Source: CAVYWD01 sp963772225
Lineage (GTDB): Bacteria > Myxococcota > Myxococcia > Myxococcales > UBA5297
Direction: 5' to 3'
Assembly: GCA_963772225.1 (NCBI GenBank)
Contig: CAVYWD010000002.1
Span: 868,001-932,000 of the forward strand
DNA: 64,000 nucleotides
Position numbers and translations under genes: made by a program. Under the pieces are notes generated by a model. It made no database searches. It saw only the letters and a list, made by a program, of their open reading frames with translations, and had not been told where the DNA came from. Shown one piece after another: positions 54,358-62,644 of the stretch. How positions within the stretch are numbered: position 1 is the stretch's first letter; every line of letters starts with the position of its first letter.

Positions 54358-55362
54358 TCAGTGCACCGACGTGAACATCCGGTCGAAGCGAAAGCCCGTG
54401 TCGCCCCAGAGCCAGAGGCCCGGCTTGCCCCACGAGAGCCAGATCACGAGCGCCCGGCCCTTGACGTGGTCGAACGGGACGAACCAACCGCCGTAACGGC
54501 TGTCGGCCGAGTTGTCTCGGTTGTCGCCCATCATGAACAGCCGACCCTCCGGGACGTGGAAGGGCCCTTCCAGCGCCGCGTGGGGCCGGCGCGGATCGCG
54601 CAGGACCGGGTGGACGAGCGGGGGCCCGTCCTTCCGCTGGAGCGCCTCCTGCCAAAGCTGGGCGCTGGAGTCGATCCACGGGCTGTCGTCCTCGCGCCGG
54701 TCGAAAAAGGCGAAGTCCTCGTCCGCGAGCTTTCGCGGCTGCGGCTCGCCGTTGACGTACACCACTTCGTCGCGGACCTCGATGGTGTCGCCGGGAAGGC
54801 CCACGATGCGCTTGATGAGGTCCTGGCGCTCCAGGAACGGGCGGTTGTCGTGCTGGGGCGTGACGAACACGATGATGTCGCCGCGCCGGTAGCCTCCCCA
54901 ATGCAGCGGCAGCCAGTTCACCACCGGGAACCGCACGCCGTACGAGAGCTTGTCGACGAAGATCTGGTCGCCGATCATGAGCGTCGGGATCATCGAGCCC
55001 GAGGGGATGCGGAACGCCTCGACCAGGAACAGGCGAAGGAGCAGCGCCACGGCCAACGCCTTGGCAATGCCCATGACATAGGCGACCTGAGGGCTGCGCC
55101 GATGCCGAGCCCAACTCCGGTCGACCTGCTCCTCGCAGCGGCGCTGAGCGGCCTCGATGGCGTCCGGGTCGTCCTCGCGGAGGTCGCTGTCGAGCTGGGC
55201 GATGGCGGCGTCCACCGCGGGAAGCCTCGAGGCGTCGACCCGCCGGCCATAGCGCTTGCGCAGGCGCCGCGCCTCTTTGAGGAACTCCCCGGCCTCTTCC
55301 CGGACCTCCTTGAGCCTGCGCGTTCGCGCTTTGGCCCTTCCCGCGACTACCTTGTTTGCCAT
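54358..55362 (-). CDS. lepB: Signal peptidase I with cytoplasmic N-terminal extension
   Basis: A 334-residue type I signal peptidase. The first 110 residues are not part of the usual enzyme: a basic start (MANKVVAGRAKARTRRLKEV) leads to a charged helical stretch (EAGEFLKEARRLRKRYG, AIAQLDSDLREDDPDAIEAA) that looks like a coiled coil. Then follow the transmembrane helix (YVMGIAKALAVALLLRLFLV), the catalytic serine in RIPSGSMIPTLMIGD, the lysine in KRIVGLPGD and the motif LFMMGDNRDNSADSR. It is the second LepB in the window. The extension places a helical domain in the cytosol, purpose unknown. It is divergent from the Roadblock gene at 55608. Confidence 0.93.
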   Translation of the reverse strand: MANKVVAGRAKARTRRLKEVREEAGEFLKEARRLRKRYGRRVDASRLPAVDAAIAQLDSDLREDDPDAIEAAQRRCEEQVDRSWARHRRSPQVAYVMGIAKALAVALLLRLFLVEAFRIPSGSMIPTLMIGDQIFVDKLSYGVRFPVVNWLPLHWGGYRRGDIIVFVTPQHDNRPFLERQDLIKRIVGLPGDTIEVRDEVVYVNGEPQPRKLADEDFAFFDRREDDSPWIDSSAQLWQEALQRKDGPPLVHPVLRDPRRPHAALEGPFHVPEGRLFMMGDNRDNSADSRYGGWFVPFDHVKGRALVIWLSWGKPGLWLWGDTGFRFDRMFTSVH

Positions 55363-55607
55363 CGTCTTGACCTTTGGCTCGGCGGGCGCGAGTGCGTTCC
55401 TTGAGTGGTGCCGCTCCGGCCGCCCGCCGGGGGCTGCATGATGCCTGAGGCGTGCCAAGGCGCAAGGCGTCTGGAACGTCCCTTGTCGGACCTCGAGCCG
55501 CCGTGCGCAGTCTCTCGCGCTCCAGCCTCCATTTGAGCTACCGTATCGGGAACAGGCCGGTCGCCCGCATCGACCCTTCTCACGCGAGCCGTGCGCCTCC
55601 AAACGCC

Positions 55608-57764
55608 ATGAGCGTATCCATCCTGTTCGACGGCTTAGCGGAGGTCCGGGCGGCTCTCGTGGGCGATCTGCAGGGGCAGCTGCTCGACTCCACCGACGCG
55701 GCACCCATGTCGGAGCTGCAGAGCGTCGCCGAGGTCACGGCGGTCGTCGCCCACGAGCTGGGCGCCGTGGGCGAGGCCATGGGTTTGCGCGGGCTGGACA
55801 TCCTCGCGGTCAAGGGGCCGACGCACTCGACGATGGCCGCCTTCCGCGGGTCGTCGTTCCTGGTCGCCGTGCTCGACCCGGCCCGCGCCGCCGGGTCCGT
55901 CGAGAGGATCCTGCAGGACTGGACCCCGGAAGCCGCGCCCCCTGGCCCACGTCCGGAGGCCTTCGCGCCGCCCCCGGAGCCTGCGGTCGCAGAGCGTGCC
56001 GCACCAGAGCCCGCCCCGACGTCCGAGGTCGACCCAGTGTCGGAGGAAGTCGACCTGAACGCGTCGGAGACCTCGCTCGAGCCGGCGCCCGCGCCTCCCC
56101 CCGCCCCCGCGGAGCCTTTGGCCGTGCAGCTGCGGCGCGCGGTGGTGCGCGGGCTCCTGTCCGACGCCTCGGCCTGCGTGCGCAAGCTGGCCGCCGCGGC
56201 CCAGGGCGACGGCGCGGCGCCCGACGCCCTGCCGCCATCCGAGCTCGAGGAGGCCGCCTCCTCTCTGCTCGAAGGCGTGGGCTGGGTGCTGGGCGGAGAT
56301 TGCGTGCGCGGCCAGCGTCGCCTCGCCGGGCTGATCTCCCACCGGGACGCCAGCTTCCGCTGGCTGGCGCAGCACTGGTGCAGCCGAGCCGCCGCGCAGG
56401 CCGGCGACTTCGCCGGCGCTCGGACGCATTCGCAGTCGGCGCTGCACATCGCCGAGTCGCTGGACGTCGAGGCCAAGGCCGTCAGCTTCTGGATTCAGGC
56501 CCTCGCCCAGGCGCACTCGGGGCAGCCGAACGAGGGCCTGGCCGAGCTGGCGCGGGCCCGGGCGCTCTTCGAGCAGCGCGGCGACGCATGGGGCCTCGGC
56601 CAAACCTGGCTGGCCGAGGCGCGCATCCTCGCCGACCAGGGGCGCGAAGCGCTGAGCACGGGCGCCGCGCTCCAGGCCATGGGCGTCAACCCCACCGCCG
56701 AGGGGCCGCGCCTGTTCCTCGCGCGCCGCGCCCTTCTCCGCCAGGACTTCCGCGACGCAGAGCGGGTCCTCCACTCGGGCCACGGCCCCGAGATCGAGCG
56801 CGAGCGGCGCCTGGTCCAGCAGATCCGCGACGGCGCCATCAGCTCCGACGCCGCCGCCGATTTTCTGCATGCGCGAGACCTGCCGCCCGGCAGCTCGGCG
56901 CTCCGCCTCCTCTTGAAGATCGCCCGCGGCTCCCCACGCTTCGTGCAGGCCCGCGAGGCCTTGGGCTGGATGCTGCTCAAGCTGGGCAAGTACAACGACG
57001 CCGCGGCCATCTTCCGCGGGATGCTTTCGCTGGACCTCTCGCCTTCCGAGCGCGCCTCGGTGGACCTGGGGTTGGGATGCATCACCGACGCCTCGAAGAC
57101 CGCGCCCCCTCCTTTGCCGTCTCCCGAGGCGCGACCGGGCGATCGCTCGGCGGGTCTGGCGACCCCCGCGACAACGCTCTCCAGCTCGCTCATCCACAGC
57201 GCCATCGCGCGCAGCAGCAGCAGCCGCCTGAACACCGTGTTCTCGGGCGAGCTGAGCGTCTTCCCTCTGCCCGACCTGCTGGAGTTCCTTCGCAGCGGCC
57301 GGCGCAGTGGCACGCTCATCTGCAGCTGCCAGGCGGGGATCGGCACGCTGCATTTCTTCGACGGGAAGATCACCGGCGCTGCGTCGCCCAAGACCCCCGT
57401 GATCGGCCAGCTGCTCGTCGCGAGCCACGGCGTCGACGAGAAGGCGCTGCTGCAGGTGGTCGTGACCCAGCAGTCAGAGCACCTGAACCAGCCGCTGGGC
57501 TGGCTCCTGGTGCAGGAGGGCTTGGTCGAGGCCGCCACCGTGCGCTCGGCTCTCCAGGAGCAGATCGTCCTGGCCTTGCGAGAGATGGTGAACTGGCACG
57601 ACGGCCAATTCGCCTTCGACTCCAAGGCTGCGCCCGAGCGCACCCGCCCGGAGATCGACATCGAGATCGACCCGCAGGGAGTCCTCCTCAAAATCTTCCG
57701 GGAGATCGACGAGGCCTCTGCCTCGCGGCCGGCCAAGCCCGAGCCCGAAGGGGACGAGCTCTAA
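55608..57764 (+). CDS. Roadblock/LC7 - TPR - PATAN (DUF4388) signalling protein
   Basis: A 718-residue multidomain cytosolic protein. Residues 1-105 form a Roadblock/LC7-like domain (VSILFDGLAEVRAALVGD, ILAVKGPTHSTMAAFRGS). Residues about 110-175 are a Pro/Ala linker. The middle (about 180-510) is a TPR-like helical array (ALHIAESLDVEAKAVSFW, GWMLLKLGKYNDAAAIFR). The C-terminus (about 540-690) is a PATAN/DUF4388 domain (GELSVFPLPDLLEFLRSGRR, GTLHFFDGKITGAASP). Roadblock proteins regulate small Ras-like GTPases such as MglA. The next gene starts right after its TAA stop. It probably links GTPase or kinase signals to other proteins; exact role unknown. Confidence 0.8.
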   Translation: MSVSILFDGLAEVRAALVGDLQGQLLDSTDAAPMSELQSVAEVTAVVAHELGAVGEAMGLRGLDILAVKGPTHSTMAAFRGSSFLVAVLDPARAAGSVERILQDWTPEAAPPGPRPEAFAPPPEPAVAERAAPEPAPTSEVDPVSEEVDLNASETSLEPAPAPPPAPAEPLAVQLRRAVVRGLLSDASACVRKLAAAAQGDGAAPDALPPSELEEAASSLLEGVGWVLGGDCVRGQRRLAGLISHRDASFRWLAQHWCSRAAAQAGDFAGARTHSQSALHIAESLDVEAKAVSFWIQALAQAHSGQPNEGLAELARARALFEQRGDAWGLGQTWLAEARILADQGREALSTGAALQAMGVNPTAEGPRLFLARRALLRQDFRDAERVLHSGHGPEIERERRLVQQIRDGAISSDAAADFLHARDLPPGSSALRLLLKIARGSPRFVQAREALGWMLLKLGKYNDAAAIFRGMLSLDLSPSERASVDLGLGCITDASKTAPPPLPSPEARPGDRSAGLATPATTLSSSLIHSAIARSSSSRLNTVFSGELSVFPLPDLLEFLRSGRRSGTLICSCQAGIGTLHFFDGKITGAASPKTPVIGQLLVASHGVDEKALLQVVVTQQSEHLNQPLGWLLVQEGLVEAATVRSALQEQIVLALREMVNWHDGQFAFDSKAAPERTRPEIDIEIDPQGVLLKIFREIDEASASRPAKPEPEGDEL

Positions 57765-59790
57765 GTGGCCGCGATGCCCGTGCCCCCTGCTCCAGAGCCC
57801 AGCGCCTCTGAGTCGCTGGTCGGCCTCAAGCTGGGCAATTACCGCCTCGAGCGCGTGGTGGGGCGCGGCCGGATGGGCGTCGTGTACCTCGCCACCGACG
57901 AGGCGCTGCTCCGCCGCACCGCGGTCAAAGTCCTCTCATGGTCCATGGAGGAGAACCACGGACAGGACCCGGTCCAGTGGTTTCTCGCCGAGGCTCGCCT
58001 GGTCGCGCGGATCAATCACCCGCTGGTGGTGCAAATCTACGCCGTCGCCCGGCACGGCGATCACCGCTACATCGCCATGGAGTACATCGACGGCCCGTCC
58101 GCCGAGGGCCTCGTCCAGCAGGACGGCCCGCTGGAGCCAGGCCGCGCGACCGACGTCCTCGCCCAGGTCGCCTCCGCGCTGCACGCCGCTCACCTCTCCG
58201 GGGTGATCCACCGCGACGTGAAGCCGGCGAACCTCCTCGTCGCCGCCGACGGCACGGCGAAGCTGACCGACTTCGGCATGGCGCTCCAACACTCGGAGGA
58301 CGCGCCCGCCGAGCCGCGCACTGCGGGTCGGCACGCCCTACTACACCGCGCCCGAAATCTGGATGGGCGCGCCGGCGAACCCCTCCACGGACATCTACGC
58401 CCTCGGGGCGACCTACTTCTGCCTCCTGACCGGCAGGCCCCCGTACGTCGGCAAGGACATTGTGTCGGTCCAGGACGCCCACCTGCGCCTGGCGGTCCCG
58501 GACCCGCGGGACCTCGCGGAATCCATCCCCCCGGCCTGCGCTCTGCTCGCGCGGCGCATGTTGTCCAAGAAGCCGAAGGACCGGTTCGGCTCGGCCGACG
58601 ACGTCGCCCGCGAGGCCCACCGGATCCTCGACGCGCTGGACGGCCCGGTGCGGACGGCGCGCGAGCGGCGCCGGCGCGGTCCGCCGCCGTCCATCCCCGG
58701 CGAAACCCCGACCGGTCGGGCATCGCCCACCGCCGAGCCCCGACCCCTGAGCCGACCGCCTCCCGCGCCGGAGAGCAGCGAGCTCTTCGGCCCTCTGCCC
58801 GCCGCCCGCGCGGGCGAGCCCTTGGCCTCCGCGATGGGGTTCTTCCGGCGGCCCTTCACCCCCGTGGAGACGGCCCAATGCCCGTACCAGGGCGAGCCCT
58901 TCGCGGCGCTCGTCGACGGGCTCGTGGAGGCGCTGGACGCGGGGCCCGGCGCAGTGGTCGCCGTCACGGGGGCCGGCGGCTCTGGGCGCTCCACCCTCTG
59001 CCGACGGGCGGCGGCGCGTCTGTGCCAGGCGCGCCCGGTGTTCGGCTTCGACCTCTCCGCGTCCGCGGACCCCGCGGTCCTGCTGTCGCGCCTGGGCCGC
59101 GTGGCGGGAGACTTCGCCGAGCGGGAACCGACGGGGCTGGACGCCATAGCAGAGGCGCGCCTGGCGTCGCTGGCGCGCGCTCGCCAAGGGCCCCGGGCGC
59201 CGGCGGTGGTGCTCAACGGCCTCGGCGCTTCCCCGGGCTTCGAGGGGGACCTCGCCCGCCTCTTGGGGGGCGCGTGGAGCAAGGCCTTTGCGACCGCGCT
59301 GGTTTGCCCGCCCGGCCTCATCCAGCGCCTGGTGAAGGCGGGGCTCTCGCACCGCGGGGTCCGCCTCGTCGAGCTCGCCGTGCCGGCGCTCGATGCGCGG
59401 CAGGTCGAGGACTACGTCCACAGCTGGATCCAGGCCTCCCGCCCACCGGGCGCACCGGGCATCCTCTTCTCGCCCGACGCGAGGCTCTTGCTCGCGCACC
59501 GGACCGCCGGTCACCTCGAGACGGTCAATTGCCTGGCCGAGAACATGCTGGTCCTGGCCGCGGCCCACGGACGGCGCCTCCTCACCTCCTGGGACGCCTG
59601 GGTCGCCCCGGCGGACGGGCGCTGGTGGGGAAGCGCCACCCCGGCGGACTTGCCCAGCCGCCCGATGCATTGGCCCAGCCGCGAAGCGTCCGCGCTCATC
59701 GACGCGTGCCGAACGGCGGCCGGTCTTCCGAGGTTCGCGCGGGCGTTCGACAGTCAGCCTGATCGACCCGGCAGGCCGTTCTCTGATTGA
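57765..59790 (+). pseudogene. Ser/Thr kinase fused to a P-loop ATPase-like domain, frameshifted
   Basis: Repaired, the product is about 675 residues. The first frame (GTG 57765, no gap after the previous stop) has kinase motifs: the glycine loop GRGRMGVVYLA, AVKVL, HRDVKPANLL and DFGMAL. Near 58326 a GGG run shifts coding into the +1 frame, which continues GTPYYTAPEIWMGAP and SKKPKDRFGSADDVAREAHRI, the end of the kinase. A linker follows, then an ATPase-like domain with Walker A in VTGAGGSGRSTLCRRAAA (about residue 410). Both parts stay coherent across the shift. The fusion of kinase and P-loop domain is uncommon. It sits in the Roadblock cluster. Confidence 0.75.
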
Positions 59791-59851
59791 CAGCGACAAT
59801 GGGTGCATGGGACAGCGATCGCCTCATCGACCTTCAGGTCCGAGCCAGGCC

Positions 59852-60166
59852 ATGAACCTCTCGCAGCTCGCCGCCATCCCCGACATCGAGAGCGCCGTGC
59901 TCGGCGACCTGAGCGGCGTCTACCTCGACTCGGTGAACCACCCCGACGGCGAGGCCATCGCCGCGGTCATGGGATTTGCGGCCAATCAGCTGCTCGCCGC
60001 TGGAGAGTCGCTGGGCCTCGGGGCGCTGCAGCGCGTGTCGCTCACCGGGGCGTCGGCGGCGTGCTTCATCGCGCTCGAGTCCGATTCGGTCATCGCCGCC
60101 TATTTCGATCCGAGAAAATCCGCGGCGGCGGTCGAGAAAAAATTCCGCGACCTGTTCCGCGGCTGA
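59852..60166 (+). CDS. Roadblock/LC7-like small protein
   Basis: A 104-residue protein matching the Roadblock/LC7 fold: NLSQLAAIPDIESAVLGDL at the start, SVNHPDGEAIAAVMGFAANQ (helix), SLTGASAACFIALESDSVIAAY and DPRKSAAAVEKKFRDLF at the end. It resembles the N-terminal domain of the protein at 55608 (same VLGDL.G..LDS core). MglB-like Roadblock proteins act as GTPase-activating partners of MglA; no GTPase gene is in the window. An in-frame ATG at 59807 could extend it by 15 residues. Confidence 0.75.
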   Translation: MNLSQLAAIPDIESAVLGDLSGVYLDSVNHPDGEAIAAVMGFAANQLLAAGESLGLGALQRVSLTGASAACFIALESDSVIAAYFDPRKSAAAVEKKFRDLFRG

Positions 60167-60217
60167 GGAGCGGCGGCCGAATCCTTGAAACGCTCTCGGC
60201 CTGGGGCCTAGCATCCA

Positions 60218-60982
60218 ATGATGGACAGCATCCTCAAGGCGCTCCACGAGCTCTCCGGTGTCAGCGCGACTCTGGTCTTCGACGTCGGCGGCAAAGTGGT
60301 GGCCCGCGGCGGCCGAGCGGCGCAAGACCCCGCGCTGGTCGAGCAGGTGGCGGGCACGCTGGTGAAGGCGGTGGACTCCATCCAGCTGCAGCACGCCGAC
60401 TGGGACGCCATCTCCGCACAATACGCCGACGGCAGGCTGCTCCTTCGCAACCTGGGGTTCATGGGCGGCACGTCGTACCTTTTGGCCCTGATCTCCGACT
60501 CGACGCTCAACGTCTCCTTCGCCGCGGTGGCCATGCGCGTCGCGGCGAACAAGCTCAAGAGGGCCCTGGAGGGCGGCGGCTCGGCCGCGGTGCCCTTCGG
60601 CGCGCAGAGCATGTCGCCCTCGCTCCTGCGCGGCGTGAATGCTCCCGCCACCGCGGGGGCTCCGGCACTGCCCAGCGAAGCCAATCCGGTGCTGGCCAAC
60701 TCCGGGCTCAGTTGGTCGCGGGTGGGCTCCTCCGGCATTGGCCTGTCGGCCATCGCCGTGGCGGACTCGGCGGCCTCCAATTTCCTGACCCGATGCTCCA
60801 AGGAGCTTGCGCGCTTCGTCGGGCCGATGGCCAAGGTCTTCATCAAGGAAGGCGTGCGGCGCATCTCACCAGACGCTCCTTTCGCGTTGTCCCTCGCGCC
60901 GCGGCTGGTGGCCGACCTCTCCAACCACATTTCCGATCCGAGCGGGAAAACCTCCTTCACCCGGGCCCTGTCCAAGGTCTAA
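60218..60982 (+). CDS. Roadblock/LC7-like protein with C-terminal helical domain
   Basis: A 254-residue protein. The N-terminal Roadblock-like domain (1-115) has SILKALHELSGVSATLVFDV and LLRNLGFMGGTSYLLALISD. A Pro/Ser-rich linker (about 120-175) follows, then a helical domain (about 185-250: FLTRCSKELARFVGPMAKVF, KEGVRRISPDAPF). That last domain resembles a helical module found at the ends of signalling proteins in myxobacteria. It starts 51 bases after the small Roadblock gene and ends 9 bases before the HAMP gene, so it is probably cotranscribed with both. Ligand or partner unknown. Confidence 0.75.
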   Translation: MMDSILKALHELSGVSATLVFDVGGKVVARGGRAAQDPALVEQVAGTLVKAVDSIQLQHADWDAISAQYADGRLLLRNLGFMGGTSYLLALISDSTLNVSFAAVAMRVAANKLKRALEGGGSAAVPFGAQSMSPSLLRGVNAPATAGAPALPSEANPVLANSGLSWSRVGSSGIGLSAIAVADSAASNFLTRCSKELARFVGPMAKVFIKEGVRRISPDAPFALSLAPRLVADLSNHISDPSGKTSFTRALSKV

Positions 60983-60991
60983 AATTCATCG

Positions 60992-61909
60992 ATGTCCCTC
61001 CTCGAGACTTATCGCTCGAACCTCGGTTTCAACATCTCCGCCAAGCTCGCCGTGCTGCTCGGAGCTCTCGCTCTCGCGGCGGCGGTGGTGATGAGCATCT
61101 GGCAGACGTCCCTGCTGGAGACCATGATCCGCGAGAGGGGCCGCCTGGCCGCTGCCACGGGAGCTCATCAATACGGCCTCGTCCTCGACCAGCTCATCGA
61201 CAGCGGCCAACTCACGGTCGAAGAGGTGTTCGACCGCGAATACCAGGAGATCAAGGGATACGACTGGGGGCCGAACCCCAAGTACCACACGAGGTACGAC
61301 TCCATCACCGACCAGGCGGTGCTCACCTTCCAAGATCAGCTGCTGGAGAGCGAGGACTTCCTGTCCGCCTTCGGCGTCGATGAGAACGGCTACGTCCCGA
61401 CGCACGACAGCGCCTTCAGCAAGCCGCTGACGGGCGATTCGCAAAAAGACAAAGCGGGCAACGTCACCAAGCGCAAGCTGAACGACCTGGTGGGCCTCTC
61501 TGCCGCCCACAACGCGCTCCCGTCGCTCGTGCAGACCTCCCTGCGCGAGGACGGCGTCGCGGTCTGGGACTTCTCTTCGCCCGTCGAAGTCAAAGGAAAG
61601 CACTGGGGCGCGTTTCGCGTCGCCGTCTCCACCGAGCGCGTCGGCTCGCTGAAGCTGCGGAGCGTCCTCTGGACGTTCGCGGTGCTCAGCATCCTCGGCG
61701 GCATCTCCATCGCCGTGGGCTACCGGCTCATCTCCCGGGCCATCGCCCCGGTGGCACTGCTGACCGCCTCCGCCGACCAGATCAGCCTGGGCGAGGAGTT
61801 GGACAAGCCGCTCCGGTCCGACTCCACCGACGAGATTGGCCGGCTGACCCGCGCCGTCGACCGCCTGCGCGAGAGCATGAAGGCCGCCATGAGCCGCCTC
61901 GACGAATGA
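60992..61909 (+). CDS. HAMP-domain membrane sensor protein
   Basis: A 305-residue membrane protein. Transmembrane helix 1 (LAVLLGALALAAAVVMSIW) and helix 2 (VLWTFAVLSILGGISIAVGY, about 217-237) flank a periplasmic sensor of about 180 residues. It holds FGVDENGYVPTHDSAF, KPLTGDSQKDKAGNVTKRKL and PVEVKGKHWGAFRVA. This module is frequent in chemoreceptors. A HAMP domain (about 238-290: SRAIAPVALLTASADQISLG, DEIGRLTRAVDRLRESM) is the last domain; no kinase or methyl-accepting region follows. It therefore lacks its own output and probably acts through a partner protein. The secreted protein encoded next has the same sensor module. Confidence 0.8.
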   Translation: MSLLETYRSNLGFNISAKLAVLLGALALAAAVVMSIWQTSLLETMIRERGRLAAATGAHQYGLVLDQLIDSGQLTVEEVFDREYQEIKGYDWGPNPKYHTRYDSITDQAVLTFQDQLLESEDFLSAFGVDENGYVPTHDSAFSKPLTGDSQKDKAGNVTKRKLNDLVGLSAAHNALPSLVQTSLREDGVAVWDFSSPVEVKGKHWGAFRVAVSTERVGSLKLRSVLWTFAVLSILGGISIAVGYRLISRAIAPVALLTASADQISLGEELDKPLRSDSTDEIGRLTRAVDRLRESMKAAMSRLDE

Positions 61910-61981
61910 TCCGAGCATGCCGGGCCCGGCTCCCCGCGCGAGCGGCCACCGGCGGGAAGACACTTTCGCGAGGGTGTGCCC

Positions 61982-62611
61982 ATGAACCGTCCGACCGCTT
62001 CCTTTGCCGCCGCCGTCACCCTGCTCGCGTGCCTTCTCGCCGGCCCGGCCCGCGCGGCCCAGCACAAGCCTGGCGACGCCGCTGACGGGCTCACCGCCCA
62101 GGAGCGCGAGATGGTCGCGCTGGGCCAGGAGTTTGCGAAACGATCGGCAGACGTTCTGGAGCGGTGGGTCGCCCAGGGAGAGGTCTCCGAAGACAAGCTC
62201 TTCGCGCGCCTCTACTACCCCATCCCCAAGACGCGGCCGCCCAAGTACAACACCGATTGGGACAAGCTCGCCGACCGCGACCTGCCGTCCGTCGAGGAGG
62301 CGCTGAGGGCCAAGAGCGCGGCCATCGCCTTCGCGGTGGTGGTCGACCTCGCGGGTTACCTGCCGACGCATAACCTGGAATTCTCGCGACCGCTCACCGG
62401 CGATTCTGCCGTCGACCTGAAGGCCAACCGGAGCAAGCGCATCTTCAACGACCGCGCGGGGCTTGCGTCGGCGCGCAGCACGGCGCCGTATCTCCTGCAG
62501 TCCTATTCGCGCGACACTGGCGAAAAGCTCGCCGAAGTCTCTGCGCCGATCACCGTTCGAGGCAAACACTGGGGCGCCGTGCGGATCGGCTTCAAGCCGC
62601 AGGTGCCGTAG
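61982..62611 (+). CDS. Secreted stand-alone chemoreceptor-type sensor domain
   Basis: A 207-residue exported protein: signal peptide (MNRPTASFAAAVTLLACLLA, cleavage near GPARAA) followed by one domain. Key pieces are LAGYLPTHNLEFSRPLTGDS, KANRSKRIFNDRAGLASAR, LLQSYSRDTGEKLAEV and PITVRGKHWGAVRIGF. It matches the periplasmic sensor of the HAMP protein at 60992 (YVPTH, PLTGDS and GKHWGA in the same order), but has no membrane anchor or signalling domain. It may be a periplasmic ligand-binding partner. ATG at 61982 is used; a GTG lies two codons upstream. Its stop codon is in frame with the next gene. Confidence 0.75.
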   Translation: MNRPTASFAAAVTLLACLLAGPARAAQHKPGDAADGLTAQEREMVALGQEFAKRSADVLERWVAQGEVSEDKLFARLYYPIPKTRPPKYNTDWDKLADRDLPSVEEALRAKSAAIAFAVVVDLAGYLPTHNLEFSRPLTGDSAVDLKANRSKRIFNDRAGLASARSTAPYLLQSYSRDTGEKLAEVSAPITVRGKHWGAVRIGFKPQVP

Positions 62612-62644
62612 CCTCGACCCACCTTCACTCAAGGGCTCGCTCAA

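Noticed and set aside
59393..59851. Upstream extension of the small Roadblock protein
   Set aside because: The extension overlaps the end of the kinase-ATPase gene in another frame and is Arg/Ser/Pro-rich, so the start at 59852 was used.
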